From CAYWWM01 sp965198025 (lineage in GTDB: Bacteria > Acidobacteriota > Terriglobia > 2-12-FULL-54-10): 64,000 nucleotides of DNA. The first letter of the stretch is position 1. The number at the start of each line of letters is the position of its first letter. The translations under genes were made by a program, and so were the position numbers. The stretch spans positions 1,736,001-1,800,000 of the forward strand of contig OZ240237.1 in the NCBI GenBank assembly GCA_965198025.1, written 5' to 3'. This document shows, in pieces, positions 26,768-35,658 of the stretch. Under the pieces are notes generated by a model that was given only the letters and a program-made list of their open reading frames with translations, ran no database searches and was not told where the DNA came from.

Positions 26768-27189
26768 GCGAGAGTTCCGCCGCCTTTCCTGGATAACGCA
26801 TTGCTTGCCGCTTCCGCCCAATCAGTCGGCCCATTCTCCCACGGCTGCCAGGGCAAGAACCACACAGAATCAAGTCGGCCACAAAGAAAGTGACCTGCCC
26901 CCGGTTGTTGGTCCACTTTTATGTTAGTCCTTAAGCCGTTTGGTCCGCTACACGGAACTTGGACCACTTAGATGCTTTCGGCTCTCCTTAAAGGAGAGGC
27001 TGCTGCCTTTCTGGAGATGTGGGAAGCGATCTAAGACAGATTACCTGCGTGTACATCTTTTCCTGTGCTAAATTTATGAAACCTGCTGGCACTGGTAAGG
27101 TTTACCAACCAGTGACTATCTGTGGATTAGTATGGTTAACTTTGACGTGTTATGCTTGAAAGTAGAGAGGAGCAAGAACCACCAACCTA
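26768..27189. other. Divergent intergenic region with a possible IS3 end
   Basis: Promoters of both flanking genes should lie here. A segment at about 26886-26920 (GTGACCTGCCCCCGGTTGTTGGTCC) resembles an IS3-family terminal repeat but no transposase is present. A short hairpin CTCTCCTT-A-AAGGAGAG is at 26983-26999. TTGACG near 27142 is a candidate -35 for the plus-strand gene without a convincing -10. Confidence 0.35.
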
Positions 27190-28503
27190 ATGGAAGAACG
27201 ACACCGCATAGCGGCATTCATTGACTTTGACAACATCGAAATCGGCGTAAAAAACACCCTCAACAAGAACTTCGACGTGTCGATCGTGCTCGAAGCACTG
27301 AAAGAGCGCGGCGAGGTGCTGACGAAGATCGCGTACGCGGACTGGACGCATCACGGCGAGATGAGCCGGAGCTTCAGCCAGCACGGCGTGCAGATGGTGC
27401 AACGGCACCCGGGGCCGCGCGGCGACAAGAACGGCGCGGACATCAACCTGGCGCTCGACGCGCTGGAAATGGCACTGACCAAGCCGCACATTGACGCGTT
27501 CGCCATCGTTTCGGGCGACAGCGACTTCATCTCGCTGGTCGAGAAGCTGAGACAATACAACAAGATCGTGTTCGTGGTGGGGGGACGGGCCTTCACCAGC
27601 ACGATCCTGCAGAAGAATTGCCGGGAGTTCATCAATTACGAGAACCTGCTGCCTCCCGTGTCGAGCGGACACCACCGACCAGGGCGCGGGCAGCAGCGGG
27701 CGTCAAAAAGCAGCGGGTCGGCGCTGCCGCTGAAGGGCGTGATGCCGCTGCTCCACCGGGCGCTGGAGGTGCTGGCGCGGCGCGAAGTGCAGCCGCAACT
27801 GGGGCTGCTCAAGAGCACCATGCTGCAACTCGATTCGTCGTTCACGGAGCGGGACTACGGGACATCGTCGTTCCGACACTTCGTGGAGATGCTCGACAAA
27901 GCACGCCTGGTGAAGCTCAAAAAGGAGCGAGGACACTACCTGATCGAGATGCCGACTCGGGAGGAAGAGGCGCCGGCCGAGGAATCGGTGCTGAAGTACG
28001 AAGATGCACTGTCGGTGCTGCACAGCGCGCTGCGGGTGATCGACGAGAACGACCTGTGGGGCAAGCTGGATTTCAACGCCGTGCGCGGCTACGTCGAGCA
28101 CCTGGAGCCGGGCTTCGACGAAAAGCGGTATGGGTTCGCACAATTCGCAGAACTGCTCAACTACGCGCAGGACCTGAGCATGGTGCGGCTGGAAGCAGAT
28201 GCGGACGAGGTGCTGCGAGTCTATCCAGGGCTTCAGTTCACACCGTCGCGGACGACGGTGGCGGCGGTGGTCCCGGAAACAGAGAAAGAACCAGCGGCCG
28301 TAATTGAGGCGCAGCCGGAAGCGGAAGCCGCGGAAGCCGCGGAAGCCGCCGCTGTAGAAGAGCCCGCTGCCGAAGCGGAAGCGGCGGAAACCCCGGCGAA
28401 AGAACCCGCGCCGAAAAAGAAACGTACCTATCGCCGCCGCAGCCGCACGCGCACCGGAACAACACGCAAGACGAGCAAGACAAAGCCGGAAGCTGCGGAA
28501 TAG
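27190..28503 (+). CDS. NYN-domain ribonuclease-like protein with two LOTUS/OST-HTH domains
   Basis: A 437-residue protein. Residues 1-155 form a NYN/LabA-type PIN nuclease domain, with the acidic residues AFIDFDNIE near 10, GADINLALDALEM near 85 and VSGDSDFISLVEKL near 105 positioned to bind the catalytic metal. Two OST-HTH/LOTUS winged-helix domains follow, at about 180-255 (LLHRALEVLARREVQPQLG ... YLIEMP) and 275-355 (LHSALRVIDENDLWGKLDF ... VLRVYPG). The tail alternates Ala/Glu-rich and Lys/Arg-rich stretches (PAPKKKRTYRRRSRTRTGT), a likely nucleic-acid-binding tail. Predicted role: RNA cleavage or turnover. LOTUS domains bind RNA, including G-quadruplexes in characterised cases. Confidence 0.88.
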   Translation: MEERHRIAAFIDFDNIEIGVKNTLNKNFDVSIVLEALKERGEVLTKIAYADWTHHGEMSRSFSQHGVQMVQRHPGPRGDKNGADINLALDALEMALTKPHIDAFAIVSGDSDFISLVEKLRQYNKIVFVVGGRAFTSTILQKNCREFINYENLLPPVSSGHHRPGRGQQRASKSSGSALPLKGVMPLLHRALEVLARREVQPQLGLLKSTMLQLDSSFTERDYGTSSFRHFVEMLDKARLVKLKKERGHYLIEMPTREEEAPAEESVLKYEDALSVLHSALRVIDENDLWGKLDFNAVRGYVEHLEPGFDEKRYGFAQFAELLNYAQDLSMVRLEADADEVLRVYPGLQFTPSRTTVAAVVPETEKEPAAVIEAQPEAEAAEAAEAAAVEEPAAEAEAAETPAKEPAPKKKRTYRRRSRTRTGTTRKTSKTKPEAAE

Positions 28504-28879
28504 GAACGAACTGCGGTTCGATCCGGCGGCTTGGGGAGATGGAGCACAGGCCCTGGCGGGCCTGTTGCTCTATGGGGACAGGCATGCCTCGTGCTACCGG
28601 CATCGGAGGAAGAGCAGATCCCTCGTCGCTTCGCTTCGCCTCGGGATGACACATCGGTTACGGGAGCGCCAGAAAGCCTCAGTGGGGACAGGCCGGAGGC
28701 CTGTCGCTGCCTGGGAGAACAGCACGACAGTTCCTTTTGACAGCTACGGATGAAGTGTGAGAGGATACAAGCGAAGCTGAGGCGCAGGACTGTACCTGCT
28801 GCGGCCTTCGCCATTGGGTCTGCCCATCGGCTCTGTGTTTCCAGACCGGGCTACCGGACTACAGAAAAGGAGCGCGTCA
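28504..28879. repeat. Intergenic block of short palindromes (REP-like)
   Basis: Between the NYN and RRM genes lie a terminator-like hairpin ACAGGCCC-TGGC-GGGCCTGT (28546-28565), a CAGATCCCTCG...CTCGGGATGAC unit (about 28617-28650) and GACAGGCC-GGA-GGCCTGTC (about 28687-28705). The last is the core hairpin found inside the palindromic elements at 16380, 49493 and 52933, here without their ends. No gene is seen. Confidence 0.55.
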
Positions 28880-29197
28880 GTGAAGAATGTCTATGTAGGG
28901 AATTTGTCCTTTCAATCGACTGAGGAGGACTTGCAAGATTGGTTCGCCAACGCAGGCGTCACAAGCAGCAATGTGCAGCTCATCCGGGACCGAATGTCGG
29001 GAAATTCGCGAGGATTCGGATTTGTGGAGATTGCGGATGACGCCGAGGCCGAACGCGCCATCGAGCTGCTGAACGGCAAGGAATTCCAAGGGCGGACGCT
29101 GGTGGTCAACGAGGCCCGGCCGAAGGGAGAACGCGGCGGCGGAGGCGGCGGCGGATACGGCCGCGGGGGCGGAGGCGGCCGCGGACGAAGCTGGTAA
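28880..29197 (+). CDS. Glycine-rich RRM RNA-binding protein
   Basis: A 105-residue protein starting at GTG 28880 with AAAAGGAG upstream. It holds a complete RNA recognition motif: RNP2 KNVYVGNLSF at the N-terminus and RNP1 SRGFGFVEI near residue 45, followed by a Gly/Arg tail (GGGGGGGYGRGGGGGRGRSW). This is the usual size and layout of bacterial Rbp-type proteins, which bind single-stranded RNA and are often cold- or stress-induced. It stands after the NYN-LOTUS gene on the same strand, so two RNA-binding proteins are neighbours. Confidence 0.93.
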   Translation: MKNVYVGNLSFQSTEEDLQDWFANAGVTSSNVQLIRDRMSGNSRGFGFVEIADDAEAERAIELLNGKEFQGRTLVVNEARPKGERGGGGGGGYGRGGGGGRGRSW

Positions 29198-29314
29198 GGA
29201 CTCCGGCACGCGCTTTCGAGTGCCTTGTAGCGCAACCGAGTTCTTAACGGTTATGGGCTTGCCCCGTCCAGGGCACCCGGCAGGCGAACCTGGCCGGCCA
29301 GGATCAAGGAGAAT

Positions 29315-29638
29315 ATGCCTATGGCAACCCCAACCGAAGCCCTCTATAAAGCTCTGAGCGACCCACAACCGAACCCCCAGGTCGTTCACTCCGCAATCGA
29401 GGAAATCCGGCAACTGGCAGGCCAGAACGTCATCGAGATTCTTGGAGCAAAGACCGACGCTCTAGGGAGTCGCATCGACGCTCTAGGGAGTCGCATCGAC
29501 GCACTAGGGAGTCACATCGACGCACTCAACTCCAAGTTCGAGATGCTACAGCGTGTAATTTGGCGCGTGATTTGGCCGCTGATCGGATTGCTGGCGACTA
29601 CCGTTTTCGGCTTGCTTTACCAGCTAATCAGCAGCTAG
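29315..29638 (+). CDS. Small coiled-coil membrane protein with tandem heptad repeats
   Basis: A 107-residue protein of no family I recognise. AAGGAG precedes ATG 29315. After an N-terminal helical part, residues about 45-75 repeat ALGSRID three times, encoded by a 21-bp tandem nucleotide repeat (GACGCTCTAGGGAGTCGCATC) at about 29456-29521, then ALNSKFEMLQ. A single C-terminal membrane helix (VIWPLIGLLATTVFGLLYQL) follows. This looks like a tail-anchored coiled coil that oligomerises; similar in design to the next small gene. Confidence 0.65.
   Translation: MPMATPTEALYKALSDPQPNPQVVHSAIEEIRQLAGQNVIEILGAKTDALGSRIDALGSRIDALGSHIDALNSKFEMLQRVIWRVIWPLIGLLATTVFGLLYQLISS
29456..29521 (+). repeat. Tandem 21-bp repeat (about three copies)
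   Basis: GACGCTCTAGGGAGTCGCATC is repeated twice exactly and once with two changes, in frame with the surrounding gene, so each unit adds one coiled-coil heptad. Slippage here would change coiled-coil length without breaking the frame. Confidence 0.8.
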
Positions 29639-29743
29639 TAGAGGCAGCACCCCCACGGCTTAACCGCCGTATTGAGATGTTTGCTCCGGTCATCCCCTAG
29701 CCGAACATCCATCGCGCGCGAGGCGAACGCCGCGGAGTGATTC

Positions 29744-30034
29744 ATGAGTCCGGAACTGATCGGCATCTTAAGCGTGGGCGTGGCGCTGGCCGCCCTCCAC
29801 ATGGCGAGCATCAAGAGCCTTCGGGACGAGCTCCGGGGCGAGTTTCGGGGCGAGCTGAAGAACATCCGCGACGAACTGAAGAACATCCGCGACGGCATGA
29901 AGGACATGGAGAGCCGCATGACACGCCTAGAGCAGCGCATGGGATCTCTAGAGCAGCGCATGGCGCACCTGGAGGGCGTGCTCGAAGGGTTTCGGGAAGC
30001 GCTATTCGAGCGGTCGCGGAGGACGGCCGAGTGA
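29744..30034 (+). CDS. Small membrane-anchored coiled-coil protein
   Basis: A 96-residue protein with an N-terminal membrane helix (MSPELIGILSVGVALAALHM) followed by an uninterrupted charged coiled coil of about 70 residues (ELKNIRDELKNIRDGMKD, RLEQRMGSLEQRMAHLEG). Internal repetition (KNIRDELKNIRD, LEQRM twice) shows growth by heptad duplication. It resembles the YqxA/DUF1640-like class of anchored coiled coils in bacteria, but I do not assign it to a family. Function unknown. Confidence 0.65.
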   Translation: MSPELIGILSVGVALAALHMASIKSLRDELRGEFRGELKNIRDELKNIRDGMKDMESRMTRLEQRMGSLEQRMAHLEGVLEGFREALFERSRRTAE

Positions 30035-30211
30035 GACCGGGCGGCGGGAGCAGTCTGATCTTCACGCGGCTGCATCACCTTCTTTTCTTGCCCACCATCA
30101 TTAACCATCCATAGCCAAACGATAGCGGCTCTGCTAGAGTTTTCAGGCAACAGCGCGCAGCAGTCCGTTTGAAAGAAAAATCGGCTGCTGCTGGCCGGAG
30201 GAGAAAGCCTG

Positions 30212-31591
30212 TTGTCCAGCCGCAAAGTCCCGCCGCCGCACGTCCAGCCGGAAGGCGGAGCCGCCGGCTCCAGCGCCAAACCCTGGTACCGGGAACTAGC
30301 ACCGGCACAATGGCGCGTTCTGACCGCCGCATTCCTCGGATGGGTCTTTAACGGATATGAAGCGTATGCCCTGTTCCTGGCGATGGGTCCGGCGCTGGGG
30401 CAACTGCTGGAACCGGCGCAGCAGGCGGATCTCTCTTCATACGCCGGGATTCTGATAGCCGCGACGCTGCTCGGCTGGGCGATCGGCGGAGTGCTAGGCG
30501 GCATCGCCGCCGATTACTTCGGGCGCAGGCGGACCATGATGGCCACCATCCTGCTCTACGCCGGCTTCAGCGGGCTGACGGGTTTCTCGCAAAGCTGGGA
30601 GCAACTGGCAGTGCTGCGACTGCTGACGGGCTTCGGGCTGGGAGGCGAGTGGGCCACCGGGGCGACGCTGATCGCCGAAACCTGGCCCTCGCGATGCCGC
30701 CCCATCGGGCAAGGGATCATGCAGTCGGCCTTCGGCTGGGGATCGCTGCTGGCAGCGGCCACGTGGTATTTCCTGCAGGCGGCCGGAGGAGAGGAGGCCT
30801 GGCGCACCCTGTTCTTCGTCGGCGTCACACCTGCCTTCTTTGTCCTCTACATTCGGCGGAACGTGAACGAGTCGGAGAGGTGGCTGGCAAAGCAAGAAGA
30901 GCGTCGGCGGTTGCAATCGGAACGCCGCTCGGGGGCCACCCTGTCGAGCGAGCAAGCCTTCGTAGCAGACTTCACGGTGGTATCTCTGTTCCGCGATCGC
31001 AGGCTGCGGCGGCTGGTGCTGCTGGCGATTGTGATGTCGGGAGCATCATCGGTCGGATACTGGGCGGTGGCGACGTGGATTCCGGCCTACACGGTGTCGG
31101 TGGCTACGGCTGCATCGGCCGCCGACCCGGGACGATGGGGAGCCATCGCCGGATTGTCGCACACGCTGGGCGCCATCGCCGGATACCTGGCCGGCGGGTT
31201 CCTGGCCGACGTCATCGGACGGAGGGCCTTGCTGGCCTGCTACTTCGGCGGAGGCCTACTGACGATCCCGCTGCTCTACGTTTGGACGGAATCGGTACCG
31301 GCGGTGGTGGTGGCGGCAGGACTGAACGGGATGCTCACGCTGGGGCAATTCGTCTGGATGGCGATCTACCCGCCGGAGCTGTTTCCAACGGCGGTGCGCG
31401 CGACCGCCGTGAGCCTGATCTTCAACAGCGTGCGGTTTCTGTCGTTCCTGGGGCCGCTGTTCGCCGGGGTGCTGATCTCGCGACTCGGCGGCTACGGGGC
31501 GACGGCGATGCTGTTCAGCGTGGTCTACGTGATCGCGCTGGCGGTCGTGCCGTTGCTGCCGGAGACCAAAGGAAAACCGCTGCCGGCGTAG
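30212..31591 (+). CDS. MFS transporter, metabolite:H+ symporter type
   Basis: A 459-residue protein with 12 predicted membrane helices. TTG 30212 is used as start, 7 bp after GGAGGAGA. The MFS signature loop after TM2 reads GGIAADYFGRRRTM (DxxGRR), and its counterpart in the second half is GGFLADVIGRRALL. FGLGGEWATGATLIAETWP after TM4 is typical of the sugar or aromatic-acid:H+ symporter branch (AAHS/MHS-like). It probably imports a small organic acid. It precedes the L-2-hydroxyglutarate oxidase gene by 74 bp on the same strand, so a link to organic-acid use is plausible but inferred. Confidence 0.85.
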   Translation: MSSRKVPPPHVQPEGGAAGSSAKPWYRELAPAQWRVLTAAFLGWVFNGYEAYALFLAMGPALGQLLEPAQQADLSSYAGILIAATLLGWAIGGVLGGIAADYFGRRRTMMATILLYAGFSGLTGFSQSWEQLAVLRLLTGFGLGGEWATGATLIAETWPSRCRPIGQGIMQSAFGWGSLLAAATWYFLQAAGGEEAWRTLFFVGVTPAFFVLYIRRNVNESERWLAKQEERRRLQSERRSGATLSSEQAFVADFTVVSLFRDRRLRRLVLLAIVMSGASSVGYWAVATWIPAYTVSVATAASAADPGRWGAIAGLSHTLGAIAGYLAGGFLADVIGRRALLACYFGGGLLTIPLLYVWTESVPAVVVAAGLNGMLTLGQFVWMAIYPPELFPTAVRATAVSLIFNSVRFLSFLGPLFAGVLISRLGGYGATAMLFSVVYVIALAVVPLLPETKGKPLPA

Positions 31592-31665
31592 AAGAAATAT
31601 CCGAGAAGGGATGCTCTGAAGATACGGCCTCACGCGTTTAGAGACACGGCCGATTTCCTTGCAGT

Positions 31666-32862
31666 ATGCCCGATTCAACCTTTGACCTGGTGATTATCGG
31701 CGGAGGGATCATTGGCCTCTCGACAGCGAGGGAGGCGACGCGACGGTTTCCGCGCCAGCGTGTTCTGGTACTGGAGAAGGAAGATCGGGTTGCAACCCAC
31801 CAGACCGGCCACAACAGCGGCGTGATCCATTCGGGCCTGTACTACAAGCCGGGATCGCTCAAAGCGCGGACGTGCGTGGAGGGCGCGGCAGCGATGGTGA
31901 CGTTCTGCCGCGAGCACGGGCTGCCCTGCGAAGTTTGTGGCAAGGTGGTGGTGGCGACGCGTGAAGAGGAATTGCCGGCCCTCGCAGAACTGCACCGGCG
32001 CGGGACAGCCAACGGCGTGCCGGGCCTCCAGATGATCGGGCCGGAACGACTGCGGGAAATCGAGCCGCACAGCGCGGGGCTGCGGGCGCTGCACGTGCCC
32101 GGCACGGGAATCGCCGATTTCGCAGCCGTAGCCGAAGCCTATGCGGCGCAGGTCATGCAGGCAGGCGGAGAAGTCCGCACCGGGACGCGCGCACTGAGGA
32201 TCGTGCAGCGCGGACCGGAGACACTGGTGGAAACGACGGGCGGGGCGACGGCGGCCCGGAGAGTAATCAATTGCGCCGGACTCGAAAGCGACCGCATGGC
32301 GCGGACCGCGGGGGCAAAGCTGGACTGCAGGATTGTCCCGTTCCGCGGGGAGTATTACGAAGTTGCGCCGGGACGGAACGACTGGGTGCGAGGGTTGATT
32401 TATCCGGTGCCCGATCCGCAGTTCCCGTTTCTGGGGGTTCACTTCACACGCCGCGTGGACGGAGTCGTGGAGGCGGGCCCGAACGCCGTGCTGGCGCTGC
32501 AGCGCGAAGGGTACAGCAAGACCGATCTGTCCCTGCGGGATACGGCGGCGACGCTGACGTATCCCGGTTTCTGGCGGATGGCGAGGAGGTACTGGCGCAG
32601 CGGTCTGGGCGAACTCCATCGCTCACTCAGCAAACGCGCCTTCGTGCGGGCTCTGCGGCGTCTGCTGCCAGAAATCCGAGAAGCCGATCTGGGCCCGGGA
32701 GGAGCGGGCGTGCGGGCGCAGGCGGTGGACCGCCGCGGCCGGCTTCTGGACGACTTTGCCATCGTCCGGAACGGGCCGGTGGTGCATGTGCTGAACGTAC
32801 CTTCGCCCGCCGCCACGGCGTCACTGGTGATCGGGAAGAGGATCATCGACATGGTGGAGTAA
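31666..32862 (+). CDS. lhgO: L-2-hydroxyglutarate oxidase/dehydrogenase
   Basis: This 398-residue DAO-family flavoenzyme begins with the FAD motif LVIIGGGIIGLSTARE and then LEKEDRVATHQTGHNSGVIH, a highly characteristic LhgO sequence containing the conserved His residues, followed by GLYYKPGSLKA. PFRGEYYE and LIYPVPDPQFPFLGVHFTR are equally typical, and the C-terminus carries NVPSPAATASLVIGK. It oxidises L-2-hydroxyglutarate to 2-oxoglutarate with electrons passed to the quinone pool (LhgO/YgaF) or oxygen. Length equals the family norm. The MFS gene directly upstream may be its substrate carrier. Confidence 0.93.
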   Translation: MPDSTFDLVIIGGGIIGLSTAREATRRFPRQRVLVLEKEDRVATHQTGHNSGVIHSGLYYKPGSLKARTCVEGAAAMVTFCREHGLPCEVCGKVVVATREEELPALAELHRRGTANGVPGLQMIGPERLREIEPHSAGLRALHVPGTGIADFAAVAEAYAAQVMQAGGEVRTGTRALRIVQRGPETLVETTGGATAARRVINCAGLESDRMARTAGAKLDCRIVPFRGEYYEVAPGRNDWVRGLIYPVPDPQFPFLGVHFTRRVDGVVEAGPNAVLALQREGYSKTDLSLRDTAATLTYPGFWRMARRYWRSGLGELHRSLSKRAFVRALRRLLPEIREADLGPGGAGVRAQAVDRRGRLLDDFAIVRNGPVVHVLNVPSPAATASLVIGKRIIDMVE

Positions 32863-32972
32863 GGAGCGGCGGGGAAAAATGTAACGACCGCTCAGCGAAC
32901 TTGTTGTATCCTAAGCAAGTGAGTTCGGATAGCAACGTCAGCATTGGCACATTGTAAACGGAGGATTTTACG

Positions 32973-33740
32973 ATGGACTTTCGCAACATTCTCAGAGTGG
33001 CGAGTGTGACGTTTTTCTTGCTGGCCGGGGTTGTTGGACATGCCCAAACGAGGCCGGATTTCACGGGAACCTGGGACCTGGAAGAGGCGTTCAGCCGTTC
33101 CCTGGCAGGACCGGGAGCGGAGCCGGACAGGGAACGCACGGGAGTTCCCCGGCAGGGCTTCTCGCCCCAGGAACCGCCGATGCAAGACTGGGCGGAGGCG
33201 AAGTATCTGGAAGCGCGACAGGGCGTTCCCAACCTCTACACTTCGGGCGGCGACGAGTTCGACCCGACGCATAGTTGTTTTCCGCACGGGATGCCGCGCA
33301 TCTATACGACACCGCGTCCGTTTGAGATGATTCAGAATGAAAACGTGCTGGTACAGTTGTTCGAGTCGGACCACTGGTTGCGGCGCATCTTCACGGACGG
33401 GCGGGACCACCCGGACGGGTTTCCGTATACCTGGATGGGGCATTCGATCGGGAGATGGGACGGCGATACCCTCGCCGTGGACACGATCAACATCAACCCC
33501 GAAAGCTGGTGGCTGGACAACCTGGCGCATCCGAAGACCGATCAGTTGCACATTACGGAGCGCTTCCGAATGCCGAACGACGACACGGTCGAAATCGCCT
33601 TCACGTTCGACGACCCGGGAGCCTATACGAGAACCTGGAACGGGAACAAAGTGTTCGTGCGAGCTCCGGAGGGATATGAGGTCCTGGAAGACGTGACCTG
33701 CGAGGAATTTCTCGACCTGAACAAGAAAGGGCGCTATTGA
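32973..33740 (+). CDS. Conserved exported protein (paralogue of 9538-10284)
   Basis: A 255-residue protein with a signal peptide ending GVVGHAQ and a CGGAGGA ribosome-binding site. It shares the ordered motifs PDFTGTW, FxxGMPRIY, RRIFTDGR, HPDGFP, GRWDGDTLAVDT and TDQLHITERF with the protein at 9538-10284. Relative to that copy it carries an extra 20-30 residue insertion after the first strand. Function unknown; probably a small exported beta-barrel. Confidence 0.78.
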   Translation: MDFRNILRVASVTFFLLAGVVGHAQTRPDFTGTWDLEEAFSRSLAGPGAEPDRERTGVPRQGFSPQEPPMQDWAEAKYLEARQGVPNLYTSGGDEFDPTHSCFPHGMPRIYTTPRPFEMIQNENVLVQLFESDHWLRRIFTDGRDHPDGFPYTWMGHSIGRWDGDTLAVDTININPESWWLDNLAHPKTDQLHITERFRMPNDDTVEIAFTFDDPGAYTRTWNGNKVFVRAPEGYEVLEDVTCEEFLDLNKKGRY

Positions 33741-33885
33741 TTGAAGGCCAGAGGTGAGGCGGAGGCAGAACGGAACTGCCCCCGCCTTCCAGAGCGGAGC
33801 GGTATCCCCTGCCCCCAAGGCTTGTCGCCCATTCCTTTTCTTTGTTTATTCTTTTCCCATTCAATGCCCCTGTTTGGCACAGCGC

Positions 33886-34548
33886 ATGCCCATGGAATAC
33901 GAGCCGGTCTATGAGGTCTACCGAGTCCGGGAGACGTTGCTGTCGCGGAAGCCGCGGCGAAACAGCCTGCGCGTGGCAGCCGGTTTCGTGGCCCTGATCG
34001 TGGGAATGTCGGTGCTGGGCTGGCTGAACGGCCGTGCGCTGCTGCCGGAGTTTGCCGCAAGCCAGGGGAGTCTCCAGGGACACGCGTACTGGCGGCTGGT
34101 GACGGCCGTGGCAGTGCACTCGGATCTGCAACACCTGCTTTCCAACATCATCTTCCTGGCGCTGTTCAGCTATCTGCTGTATGGGTATTTCGGGTTCTGG
34201 GTCTTCCCCGCCCTAGGAGTAGCGCTGGGAGCCCTGACGAATTACCTGTCCCTGCTGACATATCCGGCAGGCACGAACCTGGTGGGGGCGTCGGGACTGG
34301 TGTACTGGATGGCGGGTTTCTGGCTGACGATGTACCTGGCCGTGGAACGGACCCTGAGCGCCGGGAAGCGCGTGATGCGGGCGGTGGCGATTGCTATGGT
34401 GGTGCTGCTGCCGACTTCGATCGAGCCTAACGTCGGATATCGAGCGCACGCGATCGGGTTCGCGCTGGGAGTCGCGGCGGCCATTGTCTACTTCCAGCGG
34501 AACCGGGCGGCCATCCGGGCGGCGGAGGTCGTGGAGATAGAATATTAG
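33886..34548 (+). CDS. Rhomboid-family intramembrane serine protease
   Basis: A 221-residue membrane protein with about six helices. The catalytic serine sits in LVGASGLVYWMAGFWL (GASG) and the catalytic histidine in RAHAIGFALG on the final helix; HSDLQHLLSNIIFL carries the conserved HxxxN region of TM2. Start at ATG 33886 (or 33892); the frame is open further upstream but without a ribosome-binding site. Rhomboids cleave type I membrane proteins within the bilayer. Substrate unknown; the gene lies alone between an exported-protein gene and a convergent lactamase gene. Confidence 0.82.
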   Translation: MPMEYEPVYEVYRVRETLLSRKPRRNSLRVAAGFVALIVGMSVLGWLNGRALLPEFAASQGSLQGHAYWRLVTAVAVHSDLQHLLSNIIFLALFSYLLYGYFGFWVFPALGVALGALTNYLSLLTYPAGTNLVGASGLVYWMAGFWLTMYLAVERTLSAGKRVMRAVAIAMVVLLPTSIEPNVGYRAHAIGFALGVAAAIVYFQRNRAAIRAAEVVEIEY

Positions 34549-34683
34549 CCCGCCAGATATACACCCCGGCCCCAATCGTTTAGCCGAAGAGTTGTGCTAG
34601 GCACACCGACCGGCTCCATCGCCGGCATTGTTGATTCCATAGTTTGCCAGCGCGGTTGCAGCGCAAACGCCGATCGGACCTGT

Positions 34684-35658
34684 CTACTGGACCGGCTGGT
34701 CTAAACGGGCCTGCTGCAAGCGGTAGCGGAATTCGTATTCCCAGTCCGCAACATAGGTGCGGCATCCTTCCGGATCGATAAACGGATTCGAGTCCGGATT
34801 CTGGGCCTTCTGCGCCAGCTTTTCGTCCAGATAGAACATGAAGGAGTGCGAGGCCAGGAAGACGTCGCAGGGCAGAGACCGGAGGGTCGCAAAACCCGAC
34901 TCGAAATCTTCCACCAGGGTGGGATACTGCGGGTTGTTCAGCATCGGGACCTGAGGATTGACGCGCTGGCTGCAGAAGAACAATGCGTCGTAGCTGTTGC
35001 CGTCCTCCTCGACCACGGTGCTCCAGGTTGTGCAGCCCTTGCTGTGGCCGGCGGTCTTGTGGCCCACCATGGTGACGCCGCCGAGGGTGACTTCATCGCC
35101 GTCATTGATGAGCCGGTCGGCCTGGACAGGAGTCCAAATGACGCTGCCGTCGCCGCGAAAATCGCTGACTCCGCCGTCGGCAAGGACCTCGGCGTCCTCC
35201 GCCATGACTACAACTTCCGCTCCACCTGTCAACTCCTTGAACCGCGCCAGACCGCCAACGTGATCCCGATGGGAGTGGGCATGGATAATGATCTCGATGT
35301 CTTCCACGTCGAAGCCAAGCTGCTCAATGTTTGCCTGCTGCGTGGGGACGGTTTCCTCCACCATGGTGTCGAGCAGAATGTGACCTTCGGGAGTCGTGAT
35401 CAAATAGGCGGCGTAATTGGTCAGCCCGATGAAATAAATGTTTCCGATGACGCGGAAAGGCTCGACCGGGTCATTGGGATACGGGGGATCGTAGAGCACC
35501 TTGGTTGGCGGGGGGAGCAGATCCGCCGTTTCAGGCGATTCGGCCTGCGAGCAGCCCCAGGTTCCGGCCAGCAGGACCAGAACCGCAAGCAAACCGTGCG
35601 TCAGCGGCCGTACGCCGGATACGTTAGTCACCATAGAAAGTTCAGCCTTGCGCTTCAT
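34684..35658 (-). CDS. Subclass B3-like metallo-beta-lactamase fold hydrolase
   Basis: A 324-residue exported protein starting at ATG 35658 (GGGAGGC upstream). A hydrophobic leader ends near TWGCSQAES and may be a lipoprotein signal, although the lipobox is not canonical. The zinc motif reads HAHSHRDHVGG (HxHxDH), the third ligand lies in AGHSKGCTTW and the fourth in ASHSFMF, the B3 arrangement. NIYFIGLTNYAAYLITTPEG is the usual N-terminal strand pair. It may hydrolyse beta-lactams (many environmental B3 enzymes do) or another substrate such as a lactone. Isolated gene, minus strand. Confidence 0.87.
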   Translation of the reverse strand: MKRKAELSMVTNVSGVRPLTHGLLAVLVLLAGTWGCSQAESPETADLLPPPTKVLYDPPYPNDPVEPFRVIGNIYFIGLTNYAAYLITTPEGHILLDTMVEETVPTQQANIEQLGFDVEDIEIIIHAHSHRDHVGGLARFKELTGGAEVVVMAEDAEVLADGGVSDFRGDGSVIWTPVQADRLINDGDEVTLGGVTMVGHKTAGHSKGCTTWSTVVEEDGNSYDALFFCSQRVNPQVPMLNNPQYPTLVEDFESGFATLRSLPCDVFLASHSFMFYLDEKLAQKAQNPDSNPFIDPEGCRTYVADWEYEFRYRLQQARLDQPVQ

